Positions 19,174 through 26,968 of a stretch of DNA of 34,037 nucleotides are shown here, piece by piece. Numbering within the stretch: position 1 is the first letter of the stretch; each line of letters opens with the position of its first letter. The DNA is from Alphaproteobacteria bacterium (GTDB lineage Bacteria > Pseudomonadota > Alphaproteobacteria > Caulobacterales > Hyphomonadaceae), in contig JAHJSB010000012.1 of assembly GCA_018830285.1 (NCBI GenBank), forward strand, positions 75,433-109,469. The letters are read 5' to 3'. The notes beneath the pieces are model-generated. The model did no database searches. It worked only from the letters and a program-made list of their open reading frames with translations, and was not told the origin of the DNA. The position numbers and the translations under genes are program-made.

Positions 19174-19602
19174 ATGATCAGGCCCTATACTGACCACGAC
19201 GCTGACGCCGTGGTGTCCATCTGGCGTGCTGCCAGCGAACGCGCCCATCCGTTTCTGTCCATTCCGTTTCTCGACGCGGAGGCGGAGAATGTGAGGAACA
19301 TTTATCCACAGTTCGCTGAAATCTGGGTGCTGGAAGACGATGGCAAGCCCATCGGCTTCATCGCGCTGCTCAATGCAGAAGTCGGCGCCATCTTCCTCCA
19401 GCCCAAGCACCATGGGCAAGGCCACGGCCGCGCCATGATGGATTTCGCGGTGGCGAAGAGGGGAGCCGTAACGCTAGACGTTTTCAAGGCTAATGCCATC
19501 GGCCGTGCCTTCTATGACCGATACGGCTTCAGACAGGTGGGTGAGTACGTTCACGAAGCCTCCGGGCAGGAAACGCTGAAACTGGCATTCACGCCGGCTT
19601 AA
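19174..19602 (+). CDS. GNAT family N-acetyltransferase
   Basis: A single GNAT domain of 142 residues. The acetyl-CoA pyrophosphate-binding motif A is FLQPKHHGQGHGRAMMDFA (74-92), with HGQGHG replacing the usual R/QxxGxG. Motif B-like NAIGRAFYDRYGF (108-120) follows. The acceptor cannot be predicted; the size and pattern are like YjaB-type small-molecule or protein acetyltransferases. The ATG is preceded by GAAAGAGG at a good distance. It stands alone, followed by a strong hairpin. Confidence 0.87.
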   Translation: MIRPYTDHDADAVVSIWRAASERAHPFLSIPFLDAEAENVRNIYPQFAEIWVLEDDGKPIGFIALLNAEVGAIFLQPKHHGQGHGRAMMDFAVAKRGAVTLDVFKANAIGRAFYDRYGFRQVGEYVHEASGQETLKLAFTPA

Positions 19603-19615
19603 GGCTGACACATCC

Positions 19616-19641
19616 GGGGCGCCGCTTTCGGGTGGCGCCCC
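19616..19641 (+). terminator. Hairpin after GNAT gene
   Basis: GGGGCGCC (19616-19623) and GGCGCCCC (19634-19641) pair perfectly over 8 bp around a 10-base loop, 13 bases after the acetyltransferase stop. No T-tract follows, so it is terminator-like but not canonical. Confidence 0.5.
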
Positions 19642-20022
19642 ACTTGCCCACAGCCAGCGTCCACCCGACAGGTAGCAGAAGGCGTCTTCCCCCCCCTCAC
19701 CCCCCCAATCCCCATCCCGCAGCCCGCCCGCCGCCATGCCATACTCCCCCTGCTGCTCGGAACCGTATTGCTATGCGGGCGGCAGCAAGGGGGGGAGGCC
19801 GGGGCGCAACCAGCCTACCCAAAACACACTCAATGCCAGCAGCCCCGTATCCCCCGCTCGCTTCAAACGCAAAGACCCGGAGGGCCCCCGCCCGTCCGGC
19901 CTTTCGTGCTGGAGCACACCCCGGACCGGCCCCTTGCAGATCCGCACGTCCCGCGTTCTATTCACGGGCACGATCCGGCACGTGCCGGCGCCATCACCGA
20001 AAACGGGGGGGAGGCCCGGCAC
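19642..20022. other. C/G-run rich gap without a supported gene
   Basis: This stretch has no gene I can support. It contains clustered homopolymers: C8 at 19689-19696, C7 at 19700-19706, G7 at 19789-19795 and G7 at 20005-20011. GGGGGGGAGGCC occurs twice (19789-19800 and 20005-20016); the second provides the GGAGG before the hydrolase start. A frame 19736-20026 (96 residues) ends in an ATGA overlap with the hydrolase, but its Arg/Pro/Ser/Gly composition and GGG/AGG codons look non-coding. In the hydrolase frame a stretch reads LPLLLGTVLLCG, lipoprotein-signal like, with no start codon before it; it may be a remnant. Confidence 0.45.
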
Positions 20023-20967
20023 ATGACAGTCTTGCGCGTCTTCCTCATCGCCGCCGCGCTCCTGCTGCTGGCCATGATTGCGTTGGCCCTGCTGGCACTG
20101 GCCGAAACACGGCAGCGGATTGCCGCGCTGGAGGCAGAGCGGGCGCTCGCCGACACCCGGCACGGCCAGATCGAATATGCCAGCTGGGGCAGTGGACCGC
20201 CCGTGCTCGTGGTTCATGGCGCGGGCGGCGGGTTCGATCAGGGCCGCATCCTGGCGCAGGCGATTGGCGGCGACGGGTACAGGTGGATTTCCGTTTCGCG
20301 CTTCGGATATCTCGGCAGCGCCCTGCCCGAAACGCCCTCGACAGCGGCGCAGGCAGAGGCCTTCGCCGATCTCCTCGATACGCTGGGCATAGGCCGCGTC
20401 AGCATCCTCGCCATGTCGGGCGGCGTGCCCCCGTCCCTCCAGTTTGCCGCCATGTTCCCTGACCGGATCGACCGGATGATGCTGCTGTCACCGGCCCCGT
20501 TCACGCCTTTTTCGCCCGCAGTGGAAGACCGGCCGATCCCGACCTGGGCCTATTCAGCGCTGCTCGGCAATGACGTGATCTACTGGACGCTCACCAAGGT
20601 CGCGCGCCGCCAGCTGGAGGCCGCCTTCGATGCCCGCGCCGACCTGCGCGAGGGCCTGTCAGACGAAGAGGCCCTGTTCGTTCGCGATCTGATCGACACC
20701 TTCCTTCCCGCCTCGCGCCGCCTCGCCGGGGCCAATAATGAGGGCGCCGCCGTCGATCCGTCAGCGGTCTACAATCTGGAAGCCACCCGCGCGCGCGCCC
20801 TCATCGTGCATGCGCGCGACGACCGGCTGAACCCGTTCGTGGTCGGATCGACCCTCGCCGCCCGCATCCCCCAAAGCCGCTTCCTTGCGCTGGACCGCGG
20901 CGGCCACCTCCTCCTCGGCCACCACGCCGACCTGCGCCGCGAATTCGACAGCCTGCTGGCCGACTGA
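20023..20967 (+). CDS. Membrane-anchored alpha/beta hydrolase
   Basis: A 314-residue alpha/beta hydrolase-fold protein. Residues 4-27 form a single N-terminal membrane segment or uncleaved signal, followed by a charged helix; the domain is probably periplasmic. Fold markers are the oxyanion loop VLVVHGAGGGFDQG (61-74), nucleophile elbow LAMSGG with Ser132 (Ala in place of the first Gly), acid Asp267 in HARDDRLNP, and His295 in DRGGHLL. The start was chosen for GGAGG eight bases upstream and the membrane segment; the frame is open back to a TTG at 19768 without recognisable content. The substrate is unknown. Confidence 0.85.
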   Translation: MTVLRVFLIAAALLLLAMIALALLALAETRQRIAALEAERALADTRHGQIEYASWGSGPPVLVVHGAGGGFDQGRILAQAIGGDGYRWISVSRFGYLGSALPETPSTAAQAEAFADLLDTLGIGRVSILAMSGGVPPSLQFAAMFPDRIDRMMLLSPAPFTPFSPAVEDRPIPTWAYSALLGNDVIYWTLTKVARRQLEAAFDARADLREGLSDEEALFVRDLIDTFLPASRRLAGANNEGAAVDPSAVYNLEATRARALIVHARDDRLNPFVVGSTLAARIPQSRFLALDRGGHLLLGHHADLRREFDSLLAD

Positions 20968-21105
20968 CAGCAATGGCGCAAAGGCGGACCCGGCACGTCT
21001 TGTCCGAACACCTTGTGGATGCGGCGCCGCGAGGCACTGGCTATAATGCGATTGACGATATAACCTTTTGGGACAGATGCAATTTGCGTCACGGAGAGAA
21101 GATTC

Positions 21106-21570
21106 ATGATTAAAAGCTTGGTCGCTGCAGCGGTACTCGCCACGACAGTTTGCGCAGCCTACGCGGACGAACCGATGACACTGGAAGCGGTTTCGGCATC
21201 AGCGAAAGAAGGCATAGACTTTGTCGGCAATGACTACATTTTTGCTCGGCAAGCCACCAACCCGGACCTTCTGCTCCTGGACGTGCGCACGGAGCGCGAA
21301 TTCAATCTTGGCCACATCCCCGGCGCCACATGGATGGCGCGAGGCGTGGTGGAGTTCCAGATTGCCAGGACGGTGCGCGATGCCGACACCGAGATCATTA
21401 TTTACTGCGAGACTGGAAATCGCGCGGCGCTCGCGAAGAAGGCGCTGGACGCTCAAGGCTATCGGAATGTCGCGGCCCATCAGGGCTTCGAGACCTGGTC
21501 CGAGGCGGGACGACCGCTGGAGAACGAGATTGGCACGCTCCAGCTCATTGAAGGGCGGAATGGTAATTAG
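21106..21570 (+). CDS. Periplasmic rhodanese-like sulfurtransferase
   Basis: A 154-residue protein with a signal peptide (about 1-20, ending AAYA-D) and one rhodanese domain. The active-site loop is YCETGNRAA with Cys101 (CxxGxR type), and the preceding LLLDVRTEREFNLGHIPGA is the usual rhodanese entry motif. It may carry sulfane sulfur or act in thiol redox reactions in the periplasm; the partner is unknown. GGAGAGAAG precedes the ATG. It converges on ndk. Confidence 0.9.
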   Translation: MIKSLVAAAVLATTVCAAYADEPMTLEAVSASAKEGIDFVGNDYIFARQATNPDLLLLDVRTEREFNLGHIPGATWMARGVVEFQIARTVRDADTEIIIYCETGNRAALAKKALDAQGYRNVAAHQGFETWSEAGRPLENEIGTLQLIEGRNGN

Positions 21571-21613
21571 ACTGACGTTGACAGAGTCACAAATAGCCGC
21601 CGCCCGCAGGCAC

Positions 21614-21644
21614 AAAAAAACCGGAGAGCGAAGTGCCATCCGGT
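21614..21644 (-). terminator. Rho-independent terminator of ndk
   Basis: On the minus strand, ACCGGA and TCCGGT (21639-21644 and 21620-21625) form a stem around a 13-base loop and are followed directly by a run of seven T. It is a good intrinsic terminator 29 bases after the ndk stop. Confidence 0.8.
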
Positions 21645-21673
21645 CTTTCCGTCTGCAAGAGAAGCAGGAAGCG

Positions 21674-22096
21674 TTAGCCGACGATCTGGTCAGCCGTGAA
21701 GAATTGTGCGATTTCGATTTCGGCGTTCTCGGCGGAGTCCGAACCGTGGACCGAGTTTTCGCCAATCGACAGCGCGAACAGTTTGCGGATTGTGCCTTCG
21801 GCAGCGTCGGCCGGGTTGGTTGCGCCCATCACGTCGCGGTATTTCGCAACGGCATCTTCGCCTTCCAGAACCTGCACCACAACCGGCGCAGAGGTCATGA
21901 ATTCCACCAGTTCGCCAAAGAAGGGGCGCGCCTTGTGCACGCCGTAGAATTCTTCCGCCTGCGCCTGGCTCATCTGGATGCGGCGCTGGGCGACGATGCG
22001 CAGGCCGGCCTTTTCGATCACGGCATTGATCGCGCCGGTCAGGTTACGCTTGGTCGCGTCGGGCTTGATGATGGAAAAGGTACGCTGGACAGCCAT
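21674..22096 (-). CDS. ndk: Nucleoside diphosphate kinase
   Basis: Equilibrates NTPs and NDPs by a phospho-histidine ping-pong mechanism. The 140-residue protein is standard length; it has the N-terminal [14 protein letters not shown], the Kpn-loop region, and the active-site signature with His117 in [15 protein letters not shown] lies upstream of the ATG. It is followed by a strong intrinsic terminator and diverges from the yjdM-like gene. Confidence 0.98.
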   Translation of the reverse strand: MAVQRTFSIIKPDATKRNLTGAINAVIEKAGLRIVAQRRIQMSQAQAEEFYGVHKARPFFGELVEFMTSAPVVVQVLEGEDAVAKYRDVMGATNPADAAEGTIRKLFALSIGENSVHGSDSAENAEIEIAQFFTADQIVG

Positions 22097-22242
22097 GGAG
22101 AAGTTCCTGTTGTGGGGAAAGTGGAGTGTTGGCGCGGCCTATAGCGGCGCCCGCCCGCTGGGGCAAGCATTCAGGGCTGCGCTTGCGCAGGCGCTGGATG
22201 GGGCTTAGGGGCGCGTATCACGACGAGCCAAGGACCCCCGCC

Positions 22243-22578
22243 ATGAGCACCCTGCCGCCCTGCCCCAAATGCCAGTCCGAATTCACCTATGAAGACGGCC
22301 CGATGCTGGTCTGCCCGGAATGCGCCCATGAATGGGCCGCAGGCGAGCCGGCCGAGACGGGCGGCAAGGTCATCAAGGATTCCAACGGCAACCCGCTCGC
22401 CGATGGCGACACGGTCACCGTGATCAAGGATCTGAAAGTGAAGGGCTCATCGCTGGTCGTCAAACGCGGCACCAAGGTAAAGAACATCCGCCTCACCGAC
22501 GGCGACCATGACATCGACTGCAAGATAGACGGCATCGGCCAGATGGGCCTCAAATCGGAATTCGTGAAGAAGGCCTAG
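22243..22578 (+). CDS. yjdM: YjdM/PhnA-type zinc-ribbon protein
   Basis: A 111-residue protein of the YjdM family (formerly called PhnA, alkylphosphonate uptake protein, although no phosphonate role is established). The N-terminal zinc ribbon has Cys7/Cys10 and Cys24/Cys27 (CPKC, CPEC), followed by a small SH3-like domain with [20 protein letters not shown] and [12 protein letters not shown]. The start at 22243 has AAGGA upstream and the usual length; the frame is open further upstream but without family sequence. It ends tail to tail with holC, sharing CTAG. Confidence 0.93.
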   Translation: MSTLPPCPKCQSEFTYEDGPMLVCPECAHEWAAGEPAETGGKVIKDSNGNPLADGDTVTVIKDLKVKGSSLVVKRGTKVKNIRLTDGDHDIDCKIDGIGQMGLKSEFVKKA

Positions 22579-23048
22579 ACGCCTGCCTCGCTCCAGCCGC
22601 CCTTGGGCGTCTGCTGGAAATAGCGGGTCACGAGGCCGGCATCCTTCGCCGCCTTGAACTGCGCCCGCGCCTTTGTCCGCGCGCCGCTGTCGCCATCGTC
22701 GAACATCACCATGCAGCGCGTATAGGGCGCGTCCACCGGCACCTCGACCCCGTCCATCAGCACCAGCGCCGCTGCCCCGTTCACATTATCCGCCTTGGCC
22801 GACAGAAGGATGGGCTGGCGTTTGGCATCCAGCCCCGGCGCCTCGGCCTGGCCATGGGGCAGGAAGCTCTTGTCCTCATAGGTCCACAGCGCCGCGTCCA
22901 GCGCGGCCCGGCGCTCGGCATTGGGCGACACGGCCAGCACGCGCCAGCCGGCCTCCAGGCATTTCGCCATCAACGGCGCCGCCGCCTGCTCCAGCGTCGT
23001 ACGGGAGAGATGGTAGAACCACCATTCAGGCGCCGGCGTATCCGCCAC
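22575..23048 (-). CDS. holC: DNA polymerase III chi subunit
   Basis: A 157-residue chi subunit, which links the clamp loader to SSB at the replication fork. Visible family features are the N-terminal [20 protein letters not shown], followed by [24 protein letters not shown], and the C-terminal [20 protein letters not shown]. It starts with GTG at 23048, with GAGG inside the end of pepA at good spacing and only 3 bases after the pepA stop, so it is translationally coupled. Its TAG overlaps the yjdM TAG on the other strand (CTAG). Confidence 0.92.
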   Translation of the reverse strand: MADTPAPEWWFYHLSRTTLEQAAAPLMAKCLEAGWRVLAVSPNAERRAALDAALWTYEDKSFLPHGQAEAPGLDAKRQPILLSAKADNVNGAAALVLMDGVEVPVDAPYTRCMVMFDDGDSGARTKARAQFKAAKDAGLVTRYFQQTPKGGWSEAGV

Positions 23049-23051
23049 AGG

Positions 23052-24518
23052 CTAGTCCTCGTAGTTTTCGGCGATCCAGCGGTCCAGCAGGCGCGGGCCG
23101 AAGCCGGAGGCCCAGCTGACATCCAGTGCCGCCTTCTCGCCCTCGACCCAGGCCACGCCGGCAATATCCAGGTGCGCCCATTTCACGCCGTCCTTGACGA
23201 AGCGCTTCAAAAACTGCGCCGCCGTGATCGAGCCGGCCGCCTTGCCGCCGATATTGCGCATGTCGGCAAACTTGGATTTCAGCAGGCTGTCATATTCCGG
23301 GCCCATCGGCAGGCGCCAGACGCGCTCGCCTTCGGTCAGGCCTGCCTTGGTCAGTTCGTCGGCAAGATCGTCGCTGCCGGTGAACAGGCCGGCATGATGG
23401 TGGCCCAGCGAGACCACGATGGCACCCGTCAGCGTCGCAAGGTCGACCATGGCCTTCGGCTTGAAATGCGCCTGCGCATACCAGAGCACGTCGCACAGGA
23501 CGAGACGGCCTTCGGCATCGGTGTTCTGGACCTCAATGGTCTGGCCGCTGGCTGACGTCAGGATATCGCCCGGGCGGATCGCATCGCCGTCCGGCATGTT
23601 CTCAACGAGGCCGACGAGGCCCACGACGTTGACCTTGGCCTTGCGCTCAGCCAGTGCCCGCATCGCGCCGGTCACGGCTGCCGCCCCGCCCATGTCGCCG
23701 CGCATCTCTTCCATGCCGGCGCCCGGCTTCAGCGAGATGCCGCCGGTGTCGAAACAGACGCCCTTGCCGACCAGGATTACCGGGTCCTCGCCCGGCTTGC
23801 CGCCATTCCATTTCATGATGCCAAGCTGGCTTTCCTTGCGCGAGCCCTGGCCGACGCCCAGCAGCGCGTTCATGCCGAGTTTCGCCATGTCCATCTCGCC
23901 AAGGATCTCCACCTCGACGCCAAATTCGGACAGGTCCTTCAGTTTCGCCGCAAAGCTCGCCGGATAAAGGTCGTTCGGTGGCAGGTTGACCAGGTCGCGC
24001 GCGAGCATCGTGCCCGCTGCAGCGGCGTCGAGCGGCACGAACGCCGCCTTGGCGGCCTTGGCATCGTCCACAATCACGGTCACCGAGGTCAGGCTGGGCT
24101 TCTGGTCGGGCTTCTGCTTGGTGAAATACGTATCAAAACGATAGGCCGCGAGCTTGGCGCCCAGTGCGACCCTTGCGGCATCCTCGGCGCTGCCCGCATG
24201 CACGGCAAGCGACTTGAACCCGCTTTTGGCGTGCGATTTCACGAGATTGGCCCCGATGGATTCCAGGGTCCGGGAATCGCGCTTCTTCGGCTTTCCGCCG
24301 CCAATCAGCACCGCGCGCCGGGAATCACTGCCCTTTGGCAGAACGATCAGGACTTGCTGGTCCTTCTTCCCATCGAATCGCGCGCCGGTCAGCGCCTCGG
24401 TGAGCAGCCCGCCAGACGCAGCATCCAGGCTCGCTGCACCAGCCGGTAAACCGTCGCCTTCATCAACAATGAAAGCTACGATGTCGGCCTTGGCGGCGTC
24501 GGCGAATGTGATTTTCAT
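23052..24518 (-). CDS. pepA: Leucyl aminopeptidase (M17 family)
   Basis: A cytoplasmic metallo-aminopeptidase of 488 residues that removes N-terminal residues, with two metal ions. The catalytic C-terminal domain shows GKGVCFDTGGISLKPG with Lys252, Asp257 and Lys264, Asp275 in MRGDMGG, and the M17 signature NTDAEGRL with Asp334, Glu336 and Arg338. The ATG at 24518 was chosen because GGAG lies nine bases upstream; the earlier ATG at 24533 overlaps that site. Members of this family can also bind DNA in E. coli. It is followed by holC and diverges from lptF. Confidence 0.96.
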   Translation of the reverse strand: MKITFADAAKADIVAFIVDEGDGLPAGAASLDAASGGLLTEALTGARFDGKKDQQVLIVLPKGSDSRRAVLIGGGKPKKRDSRTLESIGANLVKSHAKSGFKSLAVHAGSAEDAARVALGAKLAAYRFDTYFTKQKPDQKPSLTSVTVIVDDAKAAKAAFVPLDAAAAGTMLARDLVNLPPNDLYPASFAAKLKDLSEFGVEVEILGEMDMAKLGMNALLGVGQGSRKESQLGIMKWNGGKPGEDPVILVGKGVCFDTGGISLKPGAGMEEMRGDMGGAAAVTGAMRALAERKAKVNVVGLVGLVENMPDGDAIRPGDILTSASGQTIEVQNTDAEGRLVLCDVLWYAQAHFKPKAMVDLATLTGAIVVSLGHHHAGLFTGSDDLADELTKAGLTEGERVWRLPMGPEYDSLLKSKFADMRNIGGKAAGSITAAQFLKRFVKDGVKWAHLDIAGVAWVEGEKAALDVSWASGFGPRLLDRWIAENYED

Positions 24519-24601
24519 ATGAGTATTCTCCATTTGTGACGGAAACTAAACGTCGACGTGCGCAGTGCAACTCGTTAGCTAAGAAAAAATGACCTGTTTC
24601 A

Positions 24602-24613
24602 GGCAGGCCTGCC
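24602..24613. promoter_or_regulatory. 12-bp palindrome between pepA and lptF
   Basis: GGCAGGCCTGCC is a perfect palindrome in the 119-bp divergent gap, 24 bases before the lptF start. It could be an operator half-site pair or a chance match in GC-rich DNA. Confidence 0.2.
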
Positions 24614-24637
24614 GGAAAATGTTTCCCAATTGAGCGT

Positions 24638-25780
24638 ATGAGCAAAGTCCAGACCTACCTTTTCTACGAAGTCTTGCGTGCGGTGCTCATCATTGTCGGT
24701 GGCCTCGCCATGCTTGCGCTCCTGGCGCAAGGCCTGTCACGCACCGATCTCATACTCGAAAACCGCCAGTCCGCCCTGACTTACTTCTATATTGTGATGC
24801 TCGGCGCGCCGCAGGTCATCGCGCTGCTGACGCCGCTTGCCCTGTTCGTGGCCGGTGTCTGGTCGCTCAATCGCATCCACAAGGACAGCGAGATCGTCGT
24901 CGCCCAGGCCGCCGGCATGACGCCATGGCAGATCGCGTCACCGATCATGCGCCTCGCCGTCCTGTGCACAGTGGCCCACCTTGCTGTGAATCTCTGGGTC
25001 CAGCCTGCCGCCCAGCGCGCCATGCGCGAAACCGTATCAGTTGCCCGCGCCGACCTGGCCGCCGCCCTGATCCGCCCCGGCCAGTTCACCACCAATGGTG
25101 AGCGCCTCACCTTCTACGCCCGCGAGCAGATCAATGGCGAACTGCGCGGCGTGCTGATCTCCGACATGACGGATCCGGAATTCCCGACCGACATCCTGGC
25201 CCGCAGCGCGGCACTGGTGGAAGTGGAAGGGCGTCCGACCCTGCTCCTGCGCGAAGCAATCAGCCAGCAGCTGGATGACAACCAGCAACTGTCGATCCTC
25301 GAATTCGAACAGTACATGTTCGATCTGACGGATTTCATGAAAGAGGATTCCGACCTCGTCCTGAAGGCGTCCGACAAATACTTGTACGAACTCTTCTTCG
25401 TCGACCGATCGAACTATTTCGAGACCAAGGAGGCTGACAGCCTGCTCGCCGAGGCCCATGCCCGACTCACCACCCCCCTGCTAAACATGGTGATGGCGAT
25501 GATTGCCGTATTCGCCGTGCTGGGCGGCGATTTCAGCCGCAAGGGCTATGGCAAGCGGATCGCGCTGGCCGGTGCCGGTGCGATCGTCGTGCTGATTGTC
25601 CAACTGGCGCTGCAATCCTCTGCCGCTGACGATCCTTCACTCAACAGTCTCCAATGGTTATTGCCCATCGGCGTGTTTGGCGTGCTCGCTTACATCTACT
25701 TCCATCGCGGGCGAAAAATCGGGCAGGTCGAACGGCCCAACCTTGACCGGATCCTTCCCGGCAAAGGGGCGCCTGCATGA
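24638..25780 (+). CDS. lptF: LPS export permease LptF
   Basis: An inner-membrane subunit of the LptB2FG ABC transporter, which extracts lipopolysaccharide from the inner membrane and feeds the Lpt bridge. The 380-residue protein has transmembrane segments near the N-terminus (about 12-35, 53-75, 98-120), a large periplasmic beta-jellyroll domain, and three C-terminal membrane segments (about 276-298, 308-328, 340-355). The cytoplasmic coupling segment DSEIVVAQAAGMTPWQI (87-103) is characteristic of the LptF/LptG family. It overlaps lptG by ATGA. Confidence 0.94.
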   Translation: MSKVQTYLFYEVLRAVLIIVGGLAMLALLAQGLSRTDLILENRQSALTYFYIVMLGAPQVIALLTPLALFVAGVWSLNRIHKDSEIVVAQAAGMTPWQIASPIMRLAVLCTVAHLAVNLWVQPAAQRAMRETVSVARADLAAALIRPGQFTTNGERLTFYAREQINGELRGVLISDMTDPEFPTDILARSAALVEVEGRPTLLLREAISQQLDDNQQLSILEFEQYMFDLTDFMKEDSDLVLKASDKYLYELFFVDRSNYFETKEADSLLAEAHARLTTPLLNMVMAMIAVFAVLGGDFSRKGYGKRIALAGAGAIVVLIVQLALQSSAADDPSLNSLQWLLPIGVFGVLAYIYFHRGRKIGQVERPNLDRILPGKGAPA

Positions 25781-26901
25781 ATTTCACCTTCTCCCGCATC
25801 CAGCGCTACATCCTGCGCGAATGCCTGAGCGGCCTCGTGCTCGTGCTGGGCGTGCTGCTGCTGGCCATCCTGATGATCGACGTTGTCGAACAGCTGCGCA
25901 CCGTTGGCGGCGACGTAAAACTCAGCCTCGCTGGCGCCCTTCGCCTGTCGTTGATGAAGCTGCCGCTGATCATGGAGCAAACCCTGCCCTTCGCCATTCT
26001 CGTGGCCTCCATGCTGGCCTTTACCCGGCTCAACCGCCGGTCTGAACTCTCGATCATCCGCGCCAGCGGCATTTCGGCCTGGCGCTTCCTCGCCCCTGTT
26101 ATCGTCATGGCCCTCGTGCTCGGCATCTTCACCACTACGGTGCTGAACCCGTTTGCAGCTAAGCTCACCGAATCCTTCGAACTCGAACGCGCCCGCCTGC
26201 TCGATGACGGTCGCCAGACCATGGCGGTCTCCGATACCGGCGTCTGGCTGCGCCAGGGGGACGATTCCAGCCAGATCGTGATCCATGCCCGGCGCGTCGA
26301 GGAAGGCGGCATCGTGCTCGTCGACGTCAAGATGATTGAGGAAGAACGCCTCTTTGCCGGCAACCGGCCAACCAATGACTATACGTTCGTGCGCCGCATC
26401 GACGCGACCCGCGCCTATCTCCGCAATGGCTTCTGGCAACTGGAGAACGTGGTCGAGAACGTCCCGAACCTGCCGCCGGAGCGCAAGGCAAACCTCGCCA
26501 TCCCGACTTCGCTCGACGCGGTCACCCTGCTCGACAAGTTTGCCTCGCCCAACACGATCGGCTTCTGGAATCTGCCCCGCTTCGTCAACCAGACGCAGGC
26601 GGCGGGCCTCGATGCCTCGCGCTACAAGATGCGCTGGAACAGCCTGATGGCCACGCCGGCCCTGTTCGTCGCCATGGGCCTGATCGGAGCCATTGTCTGC
26701 CTGCGACTGTCGCGGCTTGGTGGCACATCGCGCCTGCTCGCCATCGGGTCGCTGATGGCTGTCGGCCTCTATTTCTTCACCCAGTTCTCGTCCAGCCTCG
26801 GGGCCACCGGGGCCGCGCCGCCAGTGGTTGCGGCCTGGAGCCCGCCCCTGTTCGTGCTCTTCTGCACGCTCACTTTCCTGGCCTATCGCGAAGACGGTTG
26901 A
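25777..26901 (+). CDS. lptG: LPS export permease LptG
   Basis: The second permease of LptB2FG. The 374-residue protein has the same layout as LptF: N-terminal membrane segments, a coupling segment ELSIIRASGISAWRFLAP, a periplasmic jellyroll domain, and C-terminal segments ending with YREDG. The ATGA overlap couples it to lptF, ensuring equal amounts of the heterodimer. lptB and lptC are not in the window. Confidence 0.94.
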   Translation: MNFTFSRIQRYILRECLSGLVLVLGVLLLAILMIDVVEQLRTVGGDVKLSLAGALRLSLMKLPLIMEQTLPFAILVASMLAFTRLNRRSELSIIRASGISAWRFLAPVIVMALVLGIFTTTVLNPFAAKLTESFELERARLLDDGRQTMAVSDTGVWLRQGDDSSQIVIHARRVEEGGIVLVDVKMIEEERLFAGNRPTNDYTFVRRIDATRAYLRNGFWQLENVVENVPNLPPERKANLAIPTSLDAVTLLDKFASPNTIGFWNLPRFVNQTQAAGLDASRYKMRWNSLMATPALFVAMGLIGAIVCLRLSRLGGTSRLLAIGSLMAVGLYFFTQFSSSLGATGAAPPVVAAWSPPLFVLFCTLTFLAYREDG

Positions 26902-26968
26902 TCCAGTTGCGGCCTTGACAGGCGGCGCCTGCCCACTCCATCACTCCCGCCCTTGAAGAGGTGCCCCC

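Noticed and set aside
19736..20026. 96-codon frame ending in ATGA overlap with the hydrolase start
   Set aside because: The ATGA overlap is attractive, but the Arg/Pro/Ser/Gly-rich product and GGG/AGG codons are unlike genes here, and no ribosome binding site or family is seen.
26915..26943. TTGACA as a -35 box for topA
   Set aside because: A good hexamer, but at 17-base spacing the -10 would be CCATCA, which is not convincing.
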